Shown: positions 44,574 to 54,456 of the stretch, piece after piece
Layout of the letters: every line of letters begins with the position of its first letter
Position numbering within the stretch: the stretch's first letter is position 1
DNA from: Gemmatimonadaceae bacterium
GTDB taxonomy: Bacteria; Gemmatimonadota; Gemmatimonadetes; Gemmatimonadales; Gemmatimonadaceae
Reading direction: 5' to 3'
DNA: 64,000 nt
NCBI GenBank assembly: GCA_025358925.1
Contig: JANYHT010000033.1
Span: forward strand, 1 to 64,000
The notes under the pieces: model-generated
Seen by the model: only the letters and a program-made list of their open reading frames with translations
Told to the model about the DNA's origin: nothing
The model's database searches: none
Program-made: the position numbers and the translations under genes

Positions 44574-45938
44574 CTACCTGCCGAGCAAACGTGCATCGGC
44601 TGCACGCGCGGCGCGTTCTCCTTCTTTGACGTTCACCATCGCGAGCAGGGCGCCGCCAACAACGAAAAATGCAATAACGGAAAGTATTGCGCCGCGACTC
44701 GAGCCGGTTCGTCCAATGGCAATGGAAAAGACGAGTGGCCCGAGGATGCCACCGAATTTCTCGAACACAGAATAGAAACCGAAAAATTCGCCGCTTTTAT
44801 GCTTTGGAATCATGTTCGCAAATAGTGATCGACTGAGCGCCTGCGTACCGCCCTGCACGAGTCCAACGAGAATGGCGAGTATGTAAAATTCACGCGCACT
44901 GGTCATCTGATAGGCGAAGATACAAATGCCGGTGTAGACCGACAGCCCGAGAAAGATCGACAGTCGTGCGCCGATCTTTCCCGCGAGCATTCCAAACGCG
45001 AAAGCGAACGGAATGCCGATGAACTGCACGAGCAGAATCGCGGTGATGAGATCGGACTGTCCGATACCGATTTCTGTGCCAAACACACTGGCCATTTTTA
45101 TTATGGTTTGAATGCCGTCGTTGTAGATGGTAAATGCGAGCATCGTTAACGCGGCTTGCTTGTATCCACGCAACTCGCGCAAGGTTTCGCCGAGTCGTGT
45201 GAACGCAACTTTGAATGCATTTTCGGTGGACGTTTCGTCTGTCTCGAGTGTGCGAGCTGGTTCGGGTACGGTGCGCAGCACGGGAATGGAGAAGACCAAC
45301 CACCAAATTGCGACGGACACGAATGCGAGTCGCGCTGGAAGTGTTGTCTGCGCGGCCGTAAGGCCGTCACCGTGCGGCAATCCGAACGCCCCAGGATTTG
45401 AAATCCACGCCAAGTTGAGCGCAAGCAACAGTCCGCCGCCGATGTACCCGAGTGCGTATCCCGCTGTGGAGACGCGATCCATTTCGGCATCGCTCGCAAC
45501 GTGCGGCAACAGTGATTCATAAAATGTCATGCTCCCAGTAGCACCGCCTAACGACAATACAAAAACAATTGATGCGAACACGACTTGCCCACGACTGATG
45601 AAAAACATTGCGGCAGTCGCGGCGACGCCGATGAGCATGAATGCGACTAGAAACTTCTTCTTGGCTGCGCGATAGTCTGCAATGGCGCCGAGGAATGGCG
45701 CAAGAATAGCAATGAGTATGGCACCGACGGTGTTTGCATTGCTCCACCACTGTGAGGCCTGCGGTGGTGAGAGATGTCCCGCTGCCACTTTTACAAAATA
45801 GATCGGGAAAACCGCCGTCATGATGGTGGTTTGTACAGCTGAGATTGCCCAGTCGTACATCGCCCACGCGCGGAGCTCACGCCGGTGCAATCCGAGTGCG
45901 TTGAGAAATCCGGACGATGCGGGGCGAGAAGAAGTCAT
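44574..45938 (-). CDS. MFS transporter of the UMF1 family
   Basis: A 454-aa polytopic membrane protein with about 12 helices. The N-terminal RAWAMYDWAISAVQTTIMTAVFP is typical of the UMF1 (vacuole effluxer-like) subfamily of the major facilitator superfamily, and ALSRSLFANMIPKHKSGEFFGFYSVFEKFGGILGP near the C-terminus is also conserved in it. The substrate is unknown; some members are linked to amino-acid export in eukaryotes. It is flanked by convergent and divergent genes, so it is transcribed alone. The final ARLLGR ends the protein without a tail domain. Confidence 0.88.
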   Translation of the reverse strand: MTSSRPASSGFLNALGLHRRELRAWAMYDWAISAVQTTIMTAVFPIYFVKVAAGHLSPPQASQWWSNANTVGAILIAILAPFLGAIADYRAAKKKFLVAFMLIGVAATAAMFFISRGQVVFASIVFVLSLGGATGSMTFYESLLPHVASDAEMDRVSTAGYALGYIGGGLLLALNLAWISNPGAFGLPHGDGLTAAQTTLPARLAFVSVAIWWLVFSIPVLRTVPEPARTLETDETSTENAFKVAFTRLGETLRELRGYKQAALTMLAFTIYNDGIQTIIKMASVFGTEIGIGQSDLITAILLVQFIGIPFAFAFGMLAGKIGARLSIFLGLSVYTGICIFAYQMTSAREFYILAILVGLVQGGTQALSRSLFANMIPKHKSGEFFGFYSVFEKFGGILGPLVFSIAIGRTGSSRGAILSVIAFFVVGGALLAMVNVKEGERAARAADARLLGR

Positions 45939-45976
45939 GACGTGTCTCGTAAAGGGAGGCGTACTACAGCAGATTA

Positions 45977-46996
45977 GTGTCTGTGTCGATTCACGTTCTG
46001 TCCAGCCCGCGTGGCCGCATTTCGCGTCACGCTTTCATTGCGCGCAGCCCATGCTCGCGCGCGTTTCTCGCGTTCGGTTGTGTCAGCGCCGTGCTTTCGA
46101 GCGCGGCGTGCGATCAGGCGCGCACCGCGTCCAACGTGGATTCAAGCGCAACCGTACGCACGATCACCCGGCCGGACAGTATTGCCACTATCGTTGCCGG
46201 CAGCGGTTGGAATGTGGATGCGGGACCGTTGATGATCCTTCCAACGGTCGACGGTGGCCTCGCCGCTGGTTCGTTGCTCCGACCAGAAGCGACCGAACTC
46301 ACCGTTGGTGATACGATTGGCGTGGGTCGTTCGGTTGGTGACGGACGCATCGAACTCTTTTCGCGTAGCGGTCTTGTGGGCGTCGCCCGACTCACGGTCG
46401 CTGCGGCACCCCGCATGGATGAAGGCTGTACGGCATGGCCGGTCGCACGTCTCTCGAGTGTTGCGAGCACGCCGATTCTTCCGTGGACGGCGGCATTCGT
46501 TGCGGGGCATGTCGTTTCCATTCCGCTGGATTCCATTGAAGGTCTTGCACCGCGTGACTCAGTGCGACTCGCCGCTGACCTCACGCGCCTCGCTTCGGGC
46601 TTACGGGATGATACCAGTGCAACATTTCACGGCTTACCCTTTGTCGTTTTGCGTGCAAATCGCGCGCGTGGACTCGATACTACGTTCATCGTGGCAACGC
46701 TCGCGCGTCACGTCAATCAAGAAGACGCACCGCGCGAGGAGCGACTCGTGATTGTTGTGGACGTGGTTGGTGAGGATGCGAAGCATTGGACGGTCGCGTG
46801 GCATGAACGCGCCGCGGGTCGCGAAGACGATCTTGTGGTGGCCGAACCGTTGATGGCGTTTCACACGGTGCGGACCAAGAATGTGCATTTGCTCTTCGGT
46901 CGTGACGATGGCGTTGCGCTTGGTGCGGCCGTGCTCACGCGCGATGCTCGCGGATGGCACGTGCTGTGGGAAAGTGCTGTCGCTGGCTGTAACTAA
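45977..46996 (+). CDS. Putative lipoprotein, unknown function
   Basis: A 339-aa protein from the GTG at 45977. The signal peptide ends LSSAAC, a lipobox, and the mature protein is beta-rich and carries Asp/Arg-rich segments (DSIATIVAGSGWNVDAG, RLVIVVDVVGEDAKHWTVAWH). I recognise no domain. It is divergent from the UMF1 gene and followed 11 bp later by the small gene at 47008, so it could be the first gene of that group. The start is uncertain by a few codons. Confidence 0.55.
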   Translation: MSVSIHVLSSPRGRISRHAFIARSPCSRAFLAFGCVSAVLSSAACDQARTASNVDSSATVRTITRPDSIATIVAGSGWNVDAGPLMILPTVDGGLAAGSLLRPEATELTVGDTIGVGRSVGDGRIELFSRSGLVGVARLTVAAAPRMDEGCTAWPVARLSSVASTPILPWTAAFVAGHVVSIPLDSIEGLAPRDSVRLAADLTRLASGLRDDTSATFHGLPFVVLRANRARGLDTTFIVATLARHVNQEDAPREERLVIVVDVVGEDAKHWTVAWHERAAGREDDLVVAEPLMAFHTVRTKNVHLLFGRDDGVALGAAVLTRDARGWHVLWESAVAGCN

Positions 46997-47007
46997 AGGA
47001 CACGAAT

Positions 47008-47280
47008 ATGTCTCGAGCTTTTTTGCGTGACGATGCGGAAGGTGAAATGCCCCGCCGTAATTACGATCTCCCGCCGCGCGATGATCCCACGTACGATCGC
47101 GTCGCCGCTCGCGCGTTGCTTGAAGCAGCACGCGTGGGCGAAACACAACTCGCTGAACGCGCGACGGGGTACTACTGGGGTGAACCTGCGCTCCGTCCGT
47201 ATGTCGAAGCCATGTTGGTTGAGGCCGAGCACGCGAAAGACGACCGCTTGGAGCAAGTCGCGCGACGGTTCCTTCGATAA
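47008..47280 (+). CDS. Small acidic-start protein of unknown function
   Basis: A 90-aa soluble protein starting MSRAFLRDDAEGEMPRRNYD. It continues PPRDDPTYDRVAARALLEAARVGETQLAERATGYYW, a helical repeat-like segment. The N-terminal motif recalls some bacterial GreA-neighbour proteins, but I do not assign it. The stop overlaps the next gene as TAATG. It is conserved in style and probably real. Confidence 0.6.
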   Translation: MSRAFLRDDAEGEMPRRNYDLPPRDDPTYDRVAARALLEAARVGETQLAERATGYYWGEPALRPYVEAMLVEAEHAKDDRLEQVARRFLR

Positions 47281-47693
47281 TGGATTCCTCAATAGGTTTT
47301 TCCCTGACACTGGGCGTGCAACTCGTGTGGTTGTTTACGCTCGCCATACCCGTCGCGTGCGTGGCATGGACCGTCACGCATGAAGAACTGTTCCGCGAGC
47401 CGCGCGACTACTTTGCCGAACGCAGCGTCACCGCGACCCACTGGTACACGCGCAAGTTCTTCTACCTCGGCACGTGCGAATACTGTTTCAGTCACTATGT
47501 AGCGTTGGGTGCAGTGCTCCTGACCAATTTTCACTTGTTGTTGAGCGACTGGCGTGGCACGATGCTGGCTTGGCTGGCGGTTGTCTGGGTAGCCAATCAG
47601 TACATGGGTATTCACGGACGACTGCGACTCGGCATCAAAAGTCAACGCACCGAGATCCGTATGTTGGAAGAGCACCTGGAGACGAAGGAGTAA
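47280..47693 (+). CDS. Small membrane protein with CxxC motif
   Basis: A 137-aa protein with three to four hydrophobic segments (LTLGVQLVWLFTLAIPVACVAW, then FSHYVALGAVLL, and MLAWLAVVWVANQYMG). The motif LGTCEYCFSHY resembles a CxxC seen in small phage-like or DUF1360-type membrane proteins. The ATG overlaps the upstream stop as TAATG, which supports both starts. Its function is unknown. It precedes tex by 126 bp. Confidence 0.6.
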   Translation: MDSSIGFSLTLGVQLVWLFTLAIPVACVAWTVTHEELFREPRDYFAERSVTATHWYTRKFFYLGTCEYCFSHYVALGAVLLTNFHLLLSDWRGTMLAWLAVVWVANQYMGIHGRLRLGIKSQRTEIRMLEEHLETKE

Positions 47694-47819
47694 GCGGCAA
47701 GAAATATCCGATGCTTGTGTTTTTCTCGGGTCATCGCACTTGGCCATGCCGATCCTATAATGCACGTCACAACGCAAGCCGTAGCATCGCGACCACGCGC
47801 GCTCTAATTTGCTCGGCCC

Positions 47820-50114
47820 ATGACTGACGCTCTCTCGCAGGACATCGTCGCGCGTGTCGCGACTGAACTTTCGCTCGCACCGCAACAAGTGCGCGCCACG
47901 CTCACCCTCTTTGCGGACGGCGCTACGCTGCCGTTCGTGGCACGCTACCGCAAAGAGCTCACGGGCGATCTCGATGAAGTGCAGCTGCGCGATGTGCGGG
48001 ACCGGGCGGAGTATTTGCACGAACTGGAAGATCGTCGCGCGGCCATTCTGAAAAGCGTGGACGAGCAGGGCAAGCTGGACGATGCGTTACGCGCCGCGCT
48101 CCTCCGCGCCGATACTAAGCAAGCGCTTGAAGATCTGTATTTGCCGTACAAACCCAAGCGTCGTACGCGCGCCATGATTGCCCGCGAACGTGGGCTCGGA
48201 CCGCTGGCTGATACGCTGTGGGCGGGAGAGAGCACGGACGCGCAGGTGGACGCGGCAGCGCTGGCATATGTGGGCACCGATGGTGAAGTGCCAACGGCGG
48301 AGGCCGCGTTGCAAGGCGCGCGCGATATTCTGTCGGAACAACTCTCAGAAGACGCCGTCGTACGCGGCTGGGTACGAGAGATCACGCGGGCGAAAGGCAT
48401 CGTGCGTAGTACGGTGGCAACGGGCAAAGCGAGCGACGACTCCAAGTTTAAAGATTACTTCGACTACAGCGAATCCCTCGGCACCATACCGAGTCATCGC
48501 ATGCTCGCCATCCGACGCGGCGAAACCGAAAACGAATTGATCTGGCGTGTGGAAGCACCTACGGACGAGATCAACGCCCGTCTCGCCACCGAAGTCACCG
48601 CGCACCGACGTGCGACGCAGCAACTGGGGCTCGTTGCACACGATTGCTATCGCCGCTTGCTGGCGCCGGCCATCGAAGTGGAGCTTCGCGTCGAGTTGAA
48701 AACGCGCGCGGATGACGATGCGATCACCATTTTCGGTCGCAATCTTGAACAGCTGCTCTTGTCGGCACCGGCCGGCGAAATGCGCGTGATTGGACTCGAT
48801 CCCGGCTTTCGCAGCGGCGTGAAAGTGGCCGTCGTTAGCGCCACCGGTGCGCTACAACACACCGACACGCTGTATTTACATCAAGAAGATCGATTTGCCG
48901 GAGCCATTCGCGCGATGGTCGCGCGCTTCACGCCGGAGCTTATCGCCATCGGCAACGGCACCGCGAGTCGTGAGACAGAAACGCTGGTGAAAGCTGTGTT
49001 GCGCGAACTCGATTCGCCGCGCCCGCAGGTGGTGGTGGTGAATGAAGCCGGCGCTTCGGTGTACTCTGCCTCCGATTTGGCACGCGCCGAATTTCCCGAG
49101 CTCGATGTGTCCATTCGTGGCGCGGTTTCCATAGCACGTCGTCTTCAAGATCCACTCGCCGAGCTGGTGAAGATTGATCCGAAGTCGATCGGCGTTGGGC
49201 AATATCAGCACGACGTTCACCAAACCAAACTGAAGCAACGGCTCGATGACATCGTCGAGAGTTGCGTGAATCGTGTTGGTGTCGAAGTAAACACGGCGTC
49301 GGCCGCACTGTTGGCGTATGTCGCGGGTATTGGGCCTGGGCTTGCACAGTCGATCGTGACGTTGCGTGATCAGCGCGGTCGTCTCACGTCACGCGGCGAT
49401 CTTAAAGACGTGCCGCGACTTGGTGCAAAGGCGTTTGAACAAGCTGCCGGATTTTTGCGTGTGCGTGGCGGCGTACATCCGCTGGATGCAAGTGCCGTAC
49501 ATCCGGAGCGGTATACGCTTGTTGAGCGGATGGCGAGAGACATCGGCGCCGACGTGGCGACGCTGGTCGGCAACGATGCGCTGGTCGAGAGCATTCAGCT
49601 CGCACGCTACGTGAGCGAGGACGTGGGGCTTCCGACGCTCCGTGATATTGTCGCCGAGTTGCGGAAGCCGGGCCGTGATCCGCGTGCGGCGTTTGAGCCG
49701 CCGGCGTTTCGCGATGATCTCACCAAACCGGCGGATCTGTTGCTGGGCATGGTGCTTGAGGGCGTCGTGACCAACATCGTCGCGTTTGGCGCATTCATCG
49801 ACATCGGCGTGCATCAGGACGGGCTCGTGCATGTGAGCCAAATCTCGGATCGTTATGTGCGTGACCCCAACGATGTGGTGAAGGTTGGGCAGCGTGTGCA
49901 GGTGACGGTGCAGGGTGTGGATTTGGCGCGCGGTCGCATTGCGCTCACGATGAAGAAAGAGCCCACGGCGCCTGGCGCGAACACCACGCCTGTGCGGGTG
50001 AAGGGCAACGCCGAACCGAAAGTGGCGCCGAGGCCTGCGGCTAAGCCGACGCCGAAAACCGCGTCCAAGCCGACCAAAGGATTCGTCGCACCAAACGGGA
50101 TGCGCTTCAAGTAG
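47820..50114 (+). CDS. tex: Tex-family transcription/RNA-binding protein
   Basis: Tex, 764 aa. The N-terminal helical and YqgF-like domains (LTLFADGATLPFVARYRKEL, then MRVIGLDPGFRSGVKVAVV) precede two helix-hairpin-helix motifs (YVAGIGPGLAQSIVTL, RLGAKAFEQAAGFLRV) and an S1 domain at about 650-725 (GVVTNIVAFGAFIDIGVHQD, then VHVSQISDRYV). The C-terminal tail is Lys/Pro/Ala-rich, as in many Tex proteins. It likely acts with RNA polymerase or RNA in the cytoplasm. It starts at the ATG at 47820 and is followed by a 10-bp inverted repeat at 50131-50158. Confidence 0.95.
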   Translation: MTDALSQDIVARVATELSLAPQQVRATLTLFADGATLPFVARYRKELTGDLDEVQLRDVRDRAEYLHELEDRRAAILKSVDEQGKLDDALRAALLRADTKQALEDLYLPYKPKRRTRAMIARERGLGPLADTLWAGESTDAQVDAAALAYVGTDGEVPTAEAALQGARDILSEQLSEDAVVRGWVREITRAKGIVRSTVATGKASDDSKFKDYFDYSESLGTIPSHRMLAIRRGETENELIWRVEAPTDEINARLATEVTAHRRATQQLGLVAHDCYRRLLAPAIEVELRVELKTRADDDAITIFGRNLEQLLLSAPAGEMRVIGLDPGFRSGVKVAVVSATGALQHTDTLYLHQEDRFAGAIRAMVARFTPELIAIGNGTASRETETLVKAVLRELDSPRPQVVVVNEAGASVYSASDLARAEFPELDVSIRGAVSIARRLQDPLAELVKIDPKSIGVGQYQHDVHQTKLKQRLDDIVESCVNRVGVEVNTASAALLAYVAGIGPGLAQSIVTLRDQRGRLTSRGDLKDVPRLGAKAFEQAAGFLRVRGGVHPLDASAVHPERYTLVERMARDIGADVATLVGNDALVESIQLARYVSEDVGLPTLRDIVAELRKPGRDPRAAFEPPAFRDDLTKPADLLLGMVLEGVVTNIVAFGAFIDIGVHQDGLVHVSQISDRYVRDPNDVVKVGQRVQVTVQGVDLARGRIALTMKKEPTAPGANTTPVRVKGNAEPKVAPRPAAKPTPKTASKPTKGFVAPNGMRFK

Positions 50115-50130
50115 TGGCCGCCCACCATCG

Positions 50131-50158
50131 AGGCTCGTGACGTCAATTTCACGAGCCT
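50131..50158. terminator. Hairpin after tex
   Basis: AGGCTCGTGA (50131-50140) and TCACGAGCCT (50149-50158) form a perfect 10-bp stem with an 8-nt loop, 17 bp after the tex stop. There is no T run, so it may be a Rho-dependent or processing hairpin. The dipeptidase remnant ends on the opposite strand at 50219. Confidence 0.5.
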
Positions 50159-50218
50159 GTCTCAAGCGACGTAGCTTGTCCGACCCCGTTATTTTTTCTG
50201 GGCCTTCGCAACCTTTTC

Positions 50219-50858
50219 TACATCCCCACGCGATTCATTTCCGCAATTACCTGACGCCCTAACGGACTCAAGCCGTGATGCAGCCAGACACCGTCTCGTT
50301 CGCCCGTGTTGGAATCGGAAAACTGATTATGTCCGTTGTGCGCCAACGGCATGTACCGTCCGCCCAGATCATAAAACTTCTGCACATTCGTGAGATCGGC
50401 GCCAATCGAAAAACCGTTCTCGACGCCGATAAAATCACGCGCTTGCCTTCCGCATGAATGCGTCGCGCATCCGCCGCGCGCTGGCGCCAGTTTTTCGGTG
50501 AGCCGGTGAATCGACTCGAATTTTTCCAGCGCCTGTGCATTGGCGCGCGCAAAACCAGCAGAATCAAGACTCGCCTACTGACCGACGTACACGGCCAAAA
50601 AGCCGCCGCCCAGTCCACCTTCTTCCATCTTCACCAGATCTACGAGCGTGCGCGGTAACCGCTGCGTGTAGTTGGGACCGACTACATTGAAGTTGGTCGG
50701 CGCAATGTCGACGTGCGTGTCGAGCGACAGTACGCGCGCATGAATGGCTTTGCCCTCGCGAGGAGCGCAGCGTCGTCGGCAGACTGTTGCGCCATGACTG
50801 GCGCCGCGACCAGCAACGAGAGCAGCGGAAGACTGAGTCGTCGAGTGTGCATTCGCAT
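50219..50858 (-). pseudogene. Decayed M19 membrane dipeptidase
   Basis: Minus-strand frames reconstruct an M19 (renal-dipeptidase-like) gene. It starts with a signal peptide (LSLPLLSLLVAAPVMAQ) at 50858. A frameshift follows near 50750, and the next frame has the metal-binding DTHVDI, then KMEEGGLGGGFLAVYVG. An in-frame TAG and at least one more frameshift precede FIGVENGFSIGADL and MPLAHNGHNQFSDS; the last frame reads HHGLSPLGRQVIAEMNRVGM and stops at 50219-50221. The C-terminal half of the enzyme, including the later metal ligands, is missing. It trails the nucleoside-type transporter operon by 94 bp in the same direction, perhaps once cotranscribed. Confidence 0.8.
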
Positions 50859-50952
50859 GGTAACGTGACTGTTTAAGATGTTGCGCGTACGAATGAAGCG
50901 TGGGTCGTCCAATGCCCGTAGCGCACGCAATGCTGGCAACCACAAGCGCATA

Positions 50953-51885
50953 CTACTGCGTCCCAATTTCGCGGCGCCCCAATGCCGCAGGTGCCGCCGA
51001 ACGGCTACTCGCGCCGGCCAAGACGACCAAGGTGAGCAAATATGGCACGGCGAGAAAGAGCTGATAGGGCACATGCTGCCAGCCTGCAGCTTGAAAGAGC
51101 GATTGCAGCGAATTTGCCGCGCCGAACAAGAGCGCTGCACCGACAACGCGGAGTGGAGACCAGCGTCCAAGCACAACGATGGCGATCGCAATAAATCCGC
51201 GGCCCGCCGACATGCCCTCGACAAAGGTGCCTGCCTGTGCGAGCACGAGCGTGGCACCTGCTAATCCGGCCATCGCACCGGCAAAAAGCACGGCCGCCGT
51301 TTGTACACGCCGTGGCTTGATCCCTGCCGCAATCGCCGCTTCCGGTTGTTCGCCAACCGCGCGCAACGCGAGTCCAGCCTGCGTGCGCACCATCCACCAC
51401 GCAGTGAGCGGCGTGAGAAAATACAGTGTGTAAGTCACGGCCGGTTGCGCGAACAGTGCGCGTCCAACCAGGGGGAGTTGATTCAGCAATGGTATCGCGA
51501 ACGCATGCATCGTGGGTGTAGAAAGTGCCACACCGCTTGCTCCGTAAAACGACGTGTACAGCGTGCCCGTCAAGCCGAGCGACAGCATCGTGATGGCGGT
51601 GCCGGTGATGATCTGATCCGCGCGCATCCAAACGGTGAACAGCGCGAAGATCACCGCCATCAGCCCGCCCGCCAGCGCACCCGCCGCGAAGCCTACGCCA
51701 ACACCCGCTACACCTGCGGCGACGGTCGCCCCAAGCGCACCACAAATGATGGCGCCCTCAAGCCCGATGTTGATCACCCCCGCGCGTTCGCTGACACACT
51801 CACCGAGTGCCGCAAACGCTAAAGGCGTGGCCCATCGGACGGTCGCCTCGAGAAATCCCGACGAGATGTCGAGCACGTTCGTCAT
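50953..51885 (-). CDS. ABC transporter permease (NupQ/YufQ-like)
   Basis: A 310-aa permease with about 8-10 helices. The signature LAFAALGECVSERAGVINIGLEGAI near the N-terminus matches the BPD/nucleoside permease family (YufQ/NupQ). The motif AAIAAGIKPRRVQTAAVLFAGAMAGLAGA at about 190-218 is its EAA-like coupling loop. With the second permease it forms the channel of a BMP-type importer. The start at 51885 follows the previous permease by 22 bp; the stop is 94 bp before the dipeptidase remnant. Confidence 0.9.
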   Translation of the reverse strand: MTNVLDISSGFLEATVRWATPLAFAALGECVSERAGVINIGLEGAIICGALGATVAAGVAGVGVGFAAGALAGGLMAVIFALFTVWMRADQIITGTAITMLSLGLTGTLYTSFYGASGVALSTPTMHAFAIPLLNQLPLVGRALFAQPAVTYTLYFLTPLTAWWMVRTQAGLALRAVGEQPEAAIAAGIKPRRVQTAAVLFAGAMAGLAGATLVLAQAGTFVEGMSAGRGFIAIAIVVLGRWSPLRVVGAALLFGAANSLQSLFQAAGWQHVPYQLFLAVPYLLTLVVLAGASSRSAAPAALGRREIGTQ

Positions 51886-51907
51886 TTCGCGTCCTCAGGG
51901 AGCACGC

Positions 51908-52975
51908 TCACGCCGCACCACCCGCGCCTGTGAGGGATCGGGACTGCCAACGCTGCGCGGCAACCACGAGCAGAATCAACGTAGCTTCAACGACGGAAAC
52001 GACTACGCTGGGTACACCTGCATCGCGCTGCATCGCGTTGGCGCCTGCTTCCAGCGCGCCAAACAACAACGCCGTCGCCAACACACCTAGTGGATGCAGT
52101 CCGGCTAACAACGCCACCGCAATCGCGGTGTAACCGTAGCCCGGCGAGAAATTGTCGTAGAGCGCGTACGTCACGCCGGTGTACTCCACTGATCCCGCAA
52201 GGCCGGCAATCGCACCACTTAGCACAAACGCGGCGAGTGTCGTACGCGCGACGTTGATACGACCCGCGCTCGCGGCCGCCGATGGATTTGCTCCTACCGC
52301 ACGCAAGCGAAAGCCGGCTGCCGTGGATCGCAGCCACCACCATAGCGCAACCGCGAGTGCAGCGAGCAATACGAAACCGAAATGGAGCTGCGTGTCAGGG
52401 ATCAACGCGGGCAAATGCAATGCTGCGGGCAGAGATGTCGATTGTGGATTGACGCGCGTTGGCTCCTGCAGAGGTCCGCGGACCAACCAGCCAACAAGAT
52501 ATTTCGCAACGAAGTTCAACATGATGGTGCTGATCACTTCCAACACACCGAATCGCTGACGCAACCATGCGGCGATCGCCGCCCATGCACCACCAGCCAG
52601 CGCACCTACGCACACAATCGTCGGTAACGCAAGCATTGGCGGACTGTTACCGACCAACGCAAACGTCGCAGCCGCAGCCGCCGCACCGATCAGCAACTGT
52701 CCCTCGGCGCCAATATTGAGAAGCCCAGCGCGAAACGCGATAGCCACGGCCAAGCCGGCCAATCCGAGTGGCACCATGCGCACGAATGTCGCCGACGTAA
52801 TGGCATACCAAGACCCGAACGCGCCACGCACGAGTGCGCTCAACGCAACGCTCGCATCGTGGCCGGTCGCGACGAGCAAAACCGTGAGCACAACCAGTGC
52901 GCCCGCAGCGAAACCAAAGAGCGTGCACAGTGCGACAACGCTGGCACGGAACGATGCAGCGCGCGCCAACGTCAT
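51908..52975 (-). CDS. ABC transporter permease (NupP/YufP-like)
   Basis: A 355-aa permease with about nine helices. FRAGLLNIGAEGQLLIGAA in the first third and SAGRINVARTTLAAFVLSGAIAGLAGS later match the NupP/YufP family. It starts at an ATG overlapping the ATPase stop by 4 bp (52972-52975), so translation is coupled. It forms a heterodimer with the following permease. Substrate is expected to be nucleosides or purines by analogy, though lipoproteins of this class may have others. Confidence 0.9.
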   Translation of the reverse strand: MTLARAASFRASVVALCTLFGFAAGALVVLTVLLVATGHDASVALSALVRGAFGSWYAITSATFVRMVPLGLAGLAVAIAFRAGLLNIGAEGQLLIGAAAAAATFALVGNSPPMLALPTIVCVGALAGGAWAAIAAWLRQRFGVLEVISTIMLNFVAKYLVGWLVRGPLQEPTRVNPQSTSLPAALHLPALIPDTQLHFGFVLLAALAVALWWWLRSTAAGFRLRAVGANPSAAASAGRINVARTTLAAFVLSGAIAGLAGSVEYTGVTYALYDNFSPGYGYTAIAVALLAGLHPLGVLATALLFGALEAGANAMQRDAGVPSVVVSVVEATLILLVVAAQRWQSRSLTGAGGAA

Positions 52976-54456
52976 GTGCTCGCCCCGCGCAACATGGCGC
53001 GACCAACGACATCTCGATCCCGCACGACCTCAGTAACCAAACCTTCATGCATGGCATACACGCGATCCGCGAGTGCCAATACTTCATCGAGATCGCTCGA
53101 GTACAACAACACAGCGGATCCCGTATCGCGCGCTGATCGCAACGCTGCATGCACCGCCAACGTTGCGCGAAAGTCGAGGCCACGAGACGGATTTTCCACC
53201 ACTAGCGCCTGTGGTTGCGGCACCAGTTCGCGCCCTAAGACCAACTTTTGTTGGTTGCCACCCGACAGTGTCCTCGCCGCGACAGCGGCGCTCGGCGCGC
53301 GTACATCGAAGCGCGCTATGATCGCCGCCGTTGCGTCGCGTAACGCGTGCCACGGCATGCGTCCTCGGCGCATACTCGCATCACGGAGCGCGACATTTTC
53401 GACCAAGGATGCATCAAGTATCAAGGCATCGCCGTGACGATCTTCCGGAACGAATCCAATGGACGTCGGCTGCCTGAGTTGTCCCGCGTCCGCCACCAGT
53501 CGACCAGCCAGCAATCGTAACAACTCTCGCTGACCCGCTCCTTCGATAGCCGCGAGTCCAACAATTTCACCAGCGCGCACGTGCAGCGACGCGTCGCGTA
53601 CGCGTGTCACTCCACGCGCATCGCGTAGGGACACCTGTACCGCGCTGAGCACGGCCGTCAGCACATCATCTGGTGCGCCTATGGCACGCGACGGCGTTCC
53701 ACGCGCATCGATCGTCCGCGCGTTGGTCGACTGCTCGCCAAACATTGCGACCGTGAGCGCAGACTCGCCGGTATCCCGCGCGCGTGTGGACATCACCGAG
53801 CGACCGCGTCGGAGCACCGTGACCTCATCGGCAATCGCCAACGCATCGCGCAGTTTATGTGTAATCAGTACGACCGCGTTTCCCGCATCCGCAAACGCCC
53901 GTATCCAGTGCAATAGTTCGGTCGCCTCACGAGGTGCTAACACCGCGGTGGGCTCGTCGAGAATGAGTACTTGCACGTTGCGCGACAATGCTTTCACAAT
54001 TTCACATCGTTGCTGCGCACCGACCGACAGCGTACGCACCACAGCGTGAGGATCGAGCACGAGCCCTGCTTTGGCCGACACCACGCGCACGCGTTCGGCG
54101 GCGGTGACCGGATCAAACAATCCCCGACTACCGAGCGAGACATTTTCTGCAACCGTCATCGCCGGCACCAACGAAAAATGCTGTTGCACCATGCCGATTC
54201 CACTCGCCAGCGCAAATGCGGGCGACGTCATTCGCACAACGGTGCCGTGCAATCGAACCTCGCCACGCTGTGGAGCGAGCAGACCGAAGGCGACGCGCAT
54301 CAACGTTGTTTTCCCAGCGCCGTTTTCACCGAGTAACGCATGTACGGTGCCCGCACGGGCGGAGAACGACACGTCGTCGAGCGCGAGCGCGGTGTGAAAG
54401 CGTTGGCTGATGCCCTCGAGTGAGAGCGCCGGCGCCCTCGACTCGATGTCGTTCAC
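52972..54456 (-). CDS. Duplicated ABC transporter ATPase (NupO/YufO-like)
   Basis: About 494 aa from a GTG at 54456, which overlaps the NIF3 stop as GTGA. Two ABC domains are fused. The first has Walker A GENGAGKTT at 43-51, signature LSVGAQQRCEI and Walker B LILDEPTAVL. The second has a degenerate Walker A (EGAGQRELLRLL), signature LSGGNQQKLVLGRE and VVENPSRGLD, as typical for sugar/nucleoside-type dual ATPases. An upstream frame to 54573 lacks family residues. It drives import through the two permeases of this operon. The degenerate second site implies asymmetric ATP use. Confidence 0.92.
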   Translation of the reverse strand: MNDIESRAPALSLEGISQRFHTALALDDVSFSARAGTVHALLGENGAGKTTLMRVAFGLLAPQRGEVRLHGTVVRMTSPAFALASGIGMVQQHFSLVPAMTVAENVSLGSRGLFDPVTAAERVRVVSAKAGLVLDPHAVVRTLSVGAQQRCEIVKALSRNVQVLILDEPTAVLAPREATELLHWIRAFADAGNAVVLITHKLRDALAIADEVTVLRRGRSVMSTRARDTGESALTVAMFGEQSTNARTIDARGTPSRAIGAPDDVLTAVLSAVQVSLRDARGVTRVRDASLHVRAGEIVGLAAIEGAGQRELLRLLAGRLVADAGQLRQPTSIGFVPEDRHGDALILDASLVENVALRDASMRRGRMPWHALRDATAAIIARFDVRAPSAAVAARTLSGGNQQKLVLGRELVPQPQALVVENPSRGLDFRATLAVHAALRSARDTGSAVLLYSSDLDEVLALADRVYAMHEGLVTEVVRDRDVVGRAMLRGAST

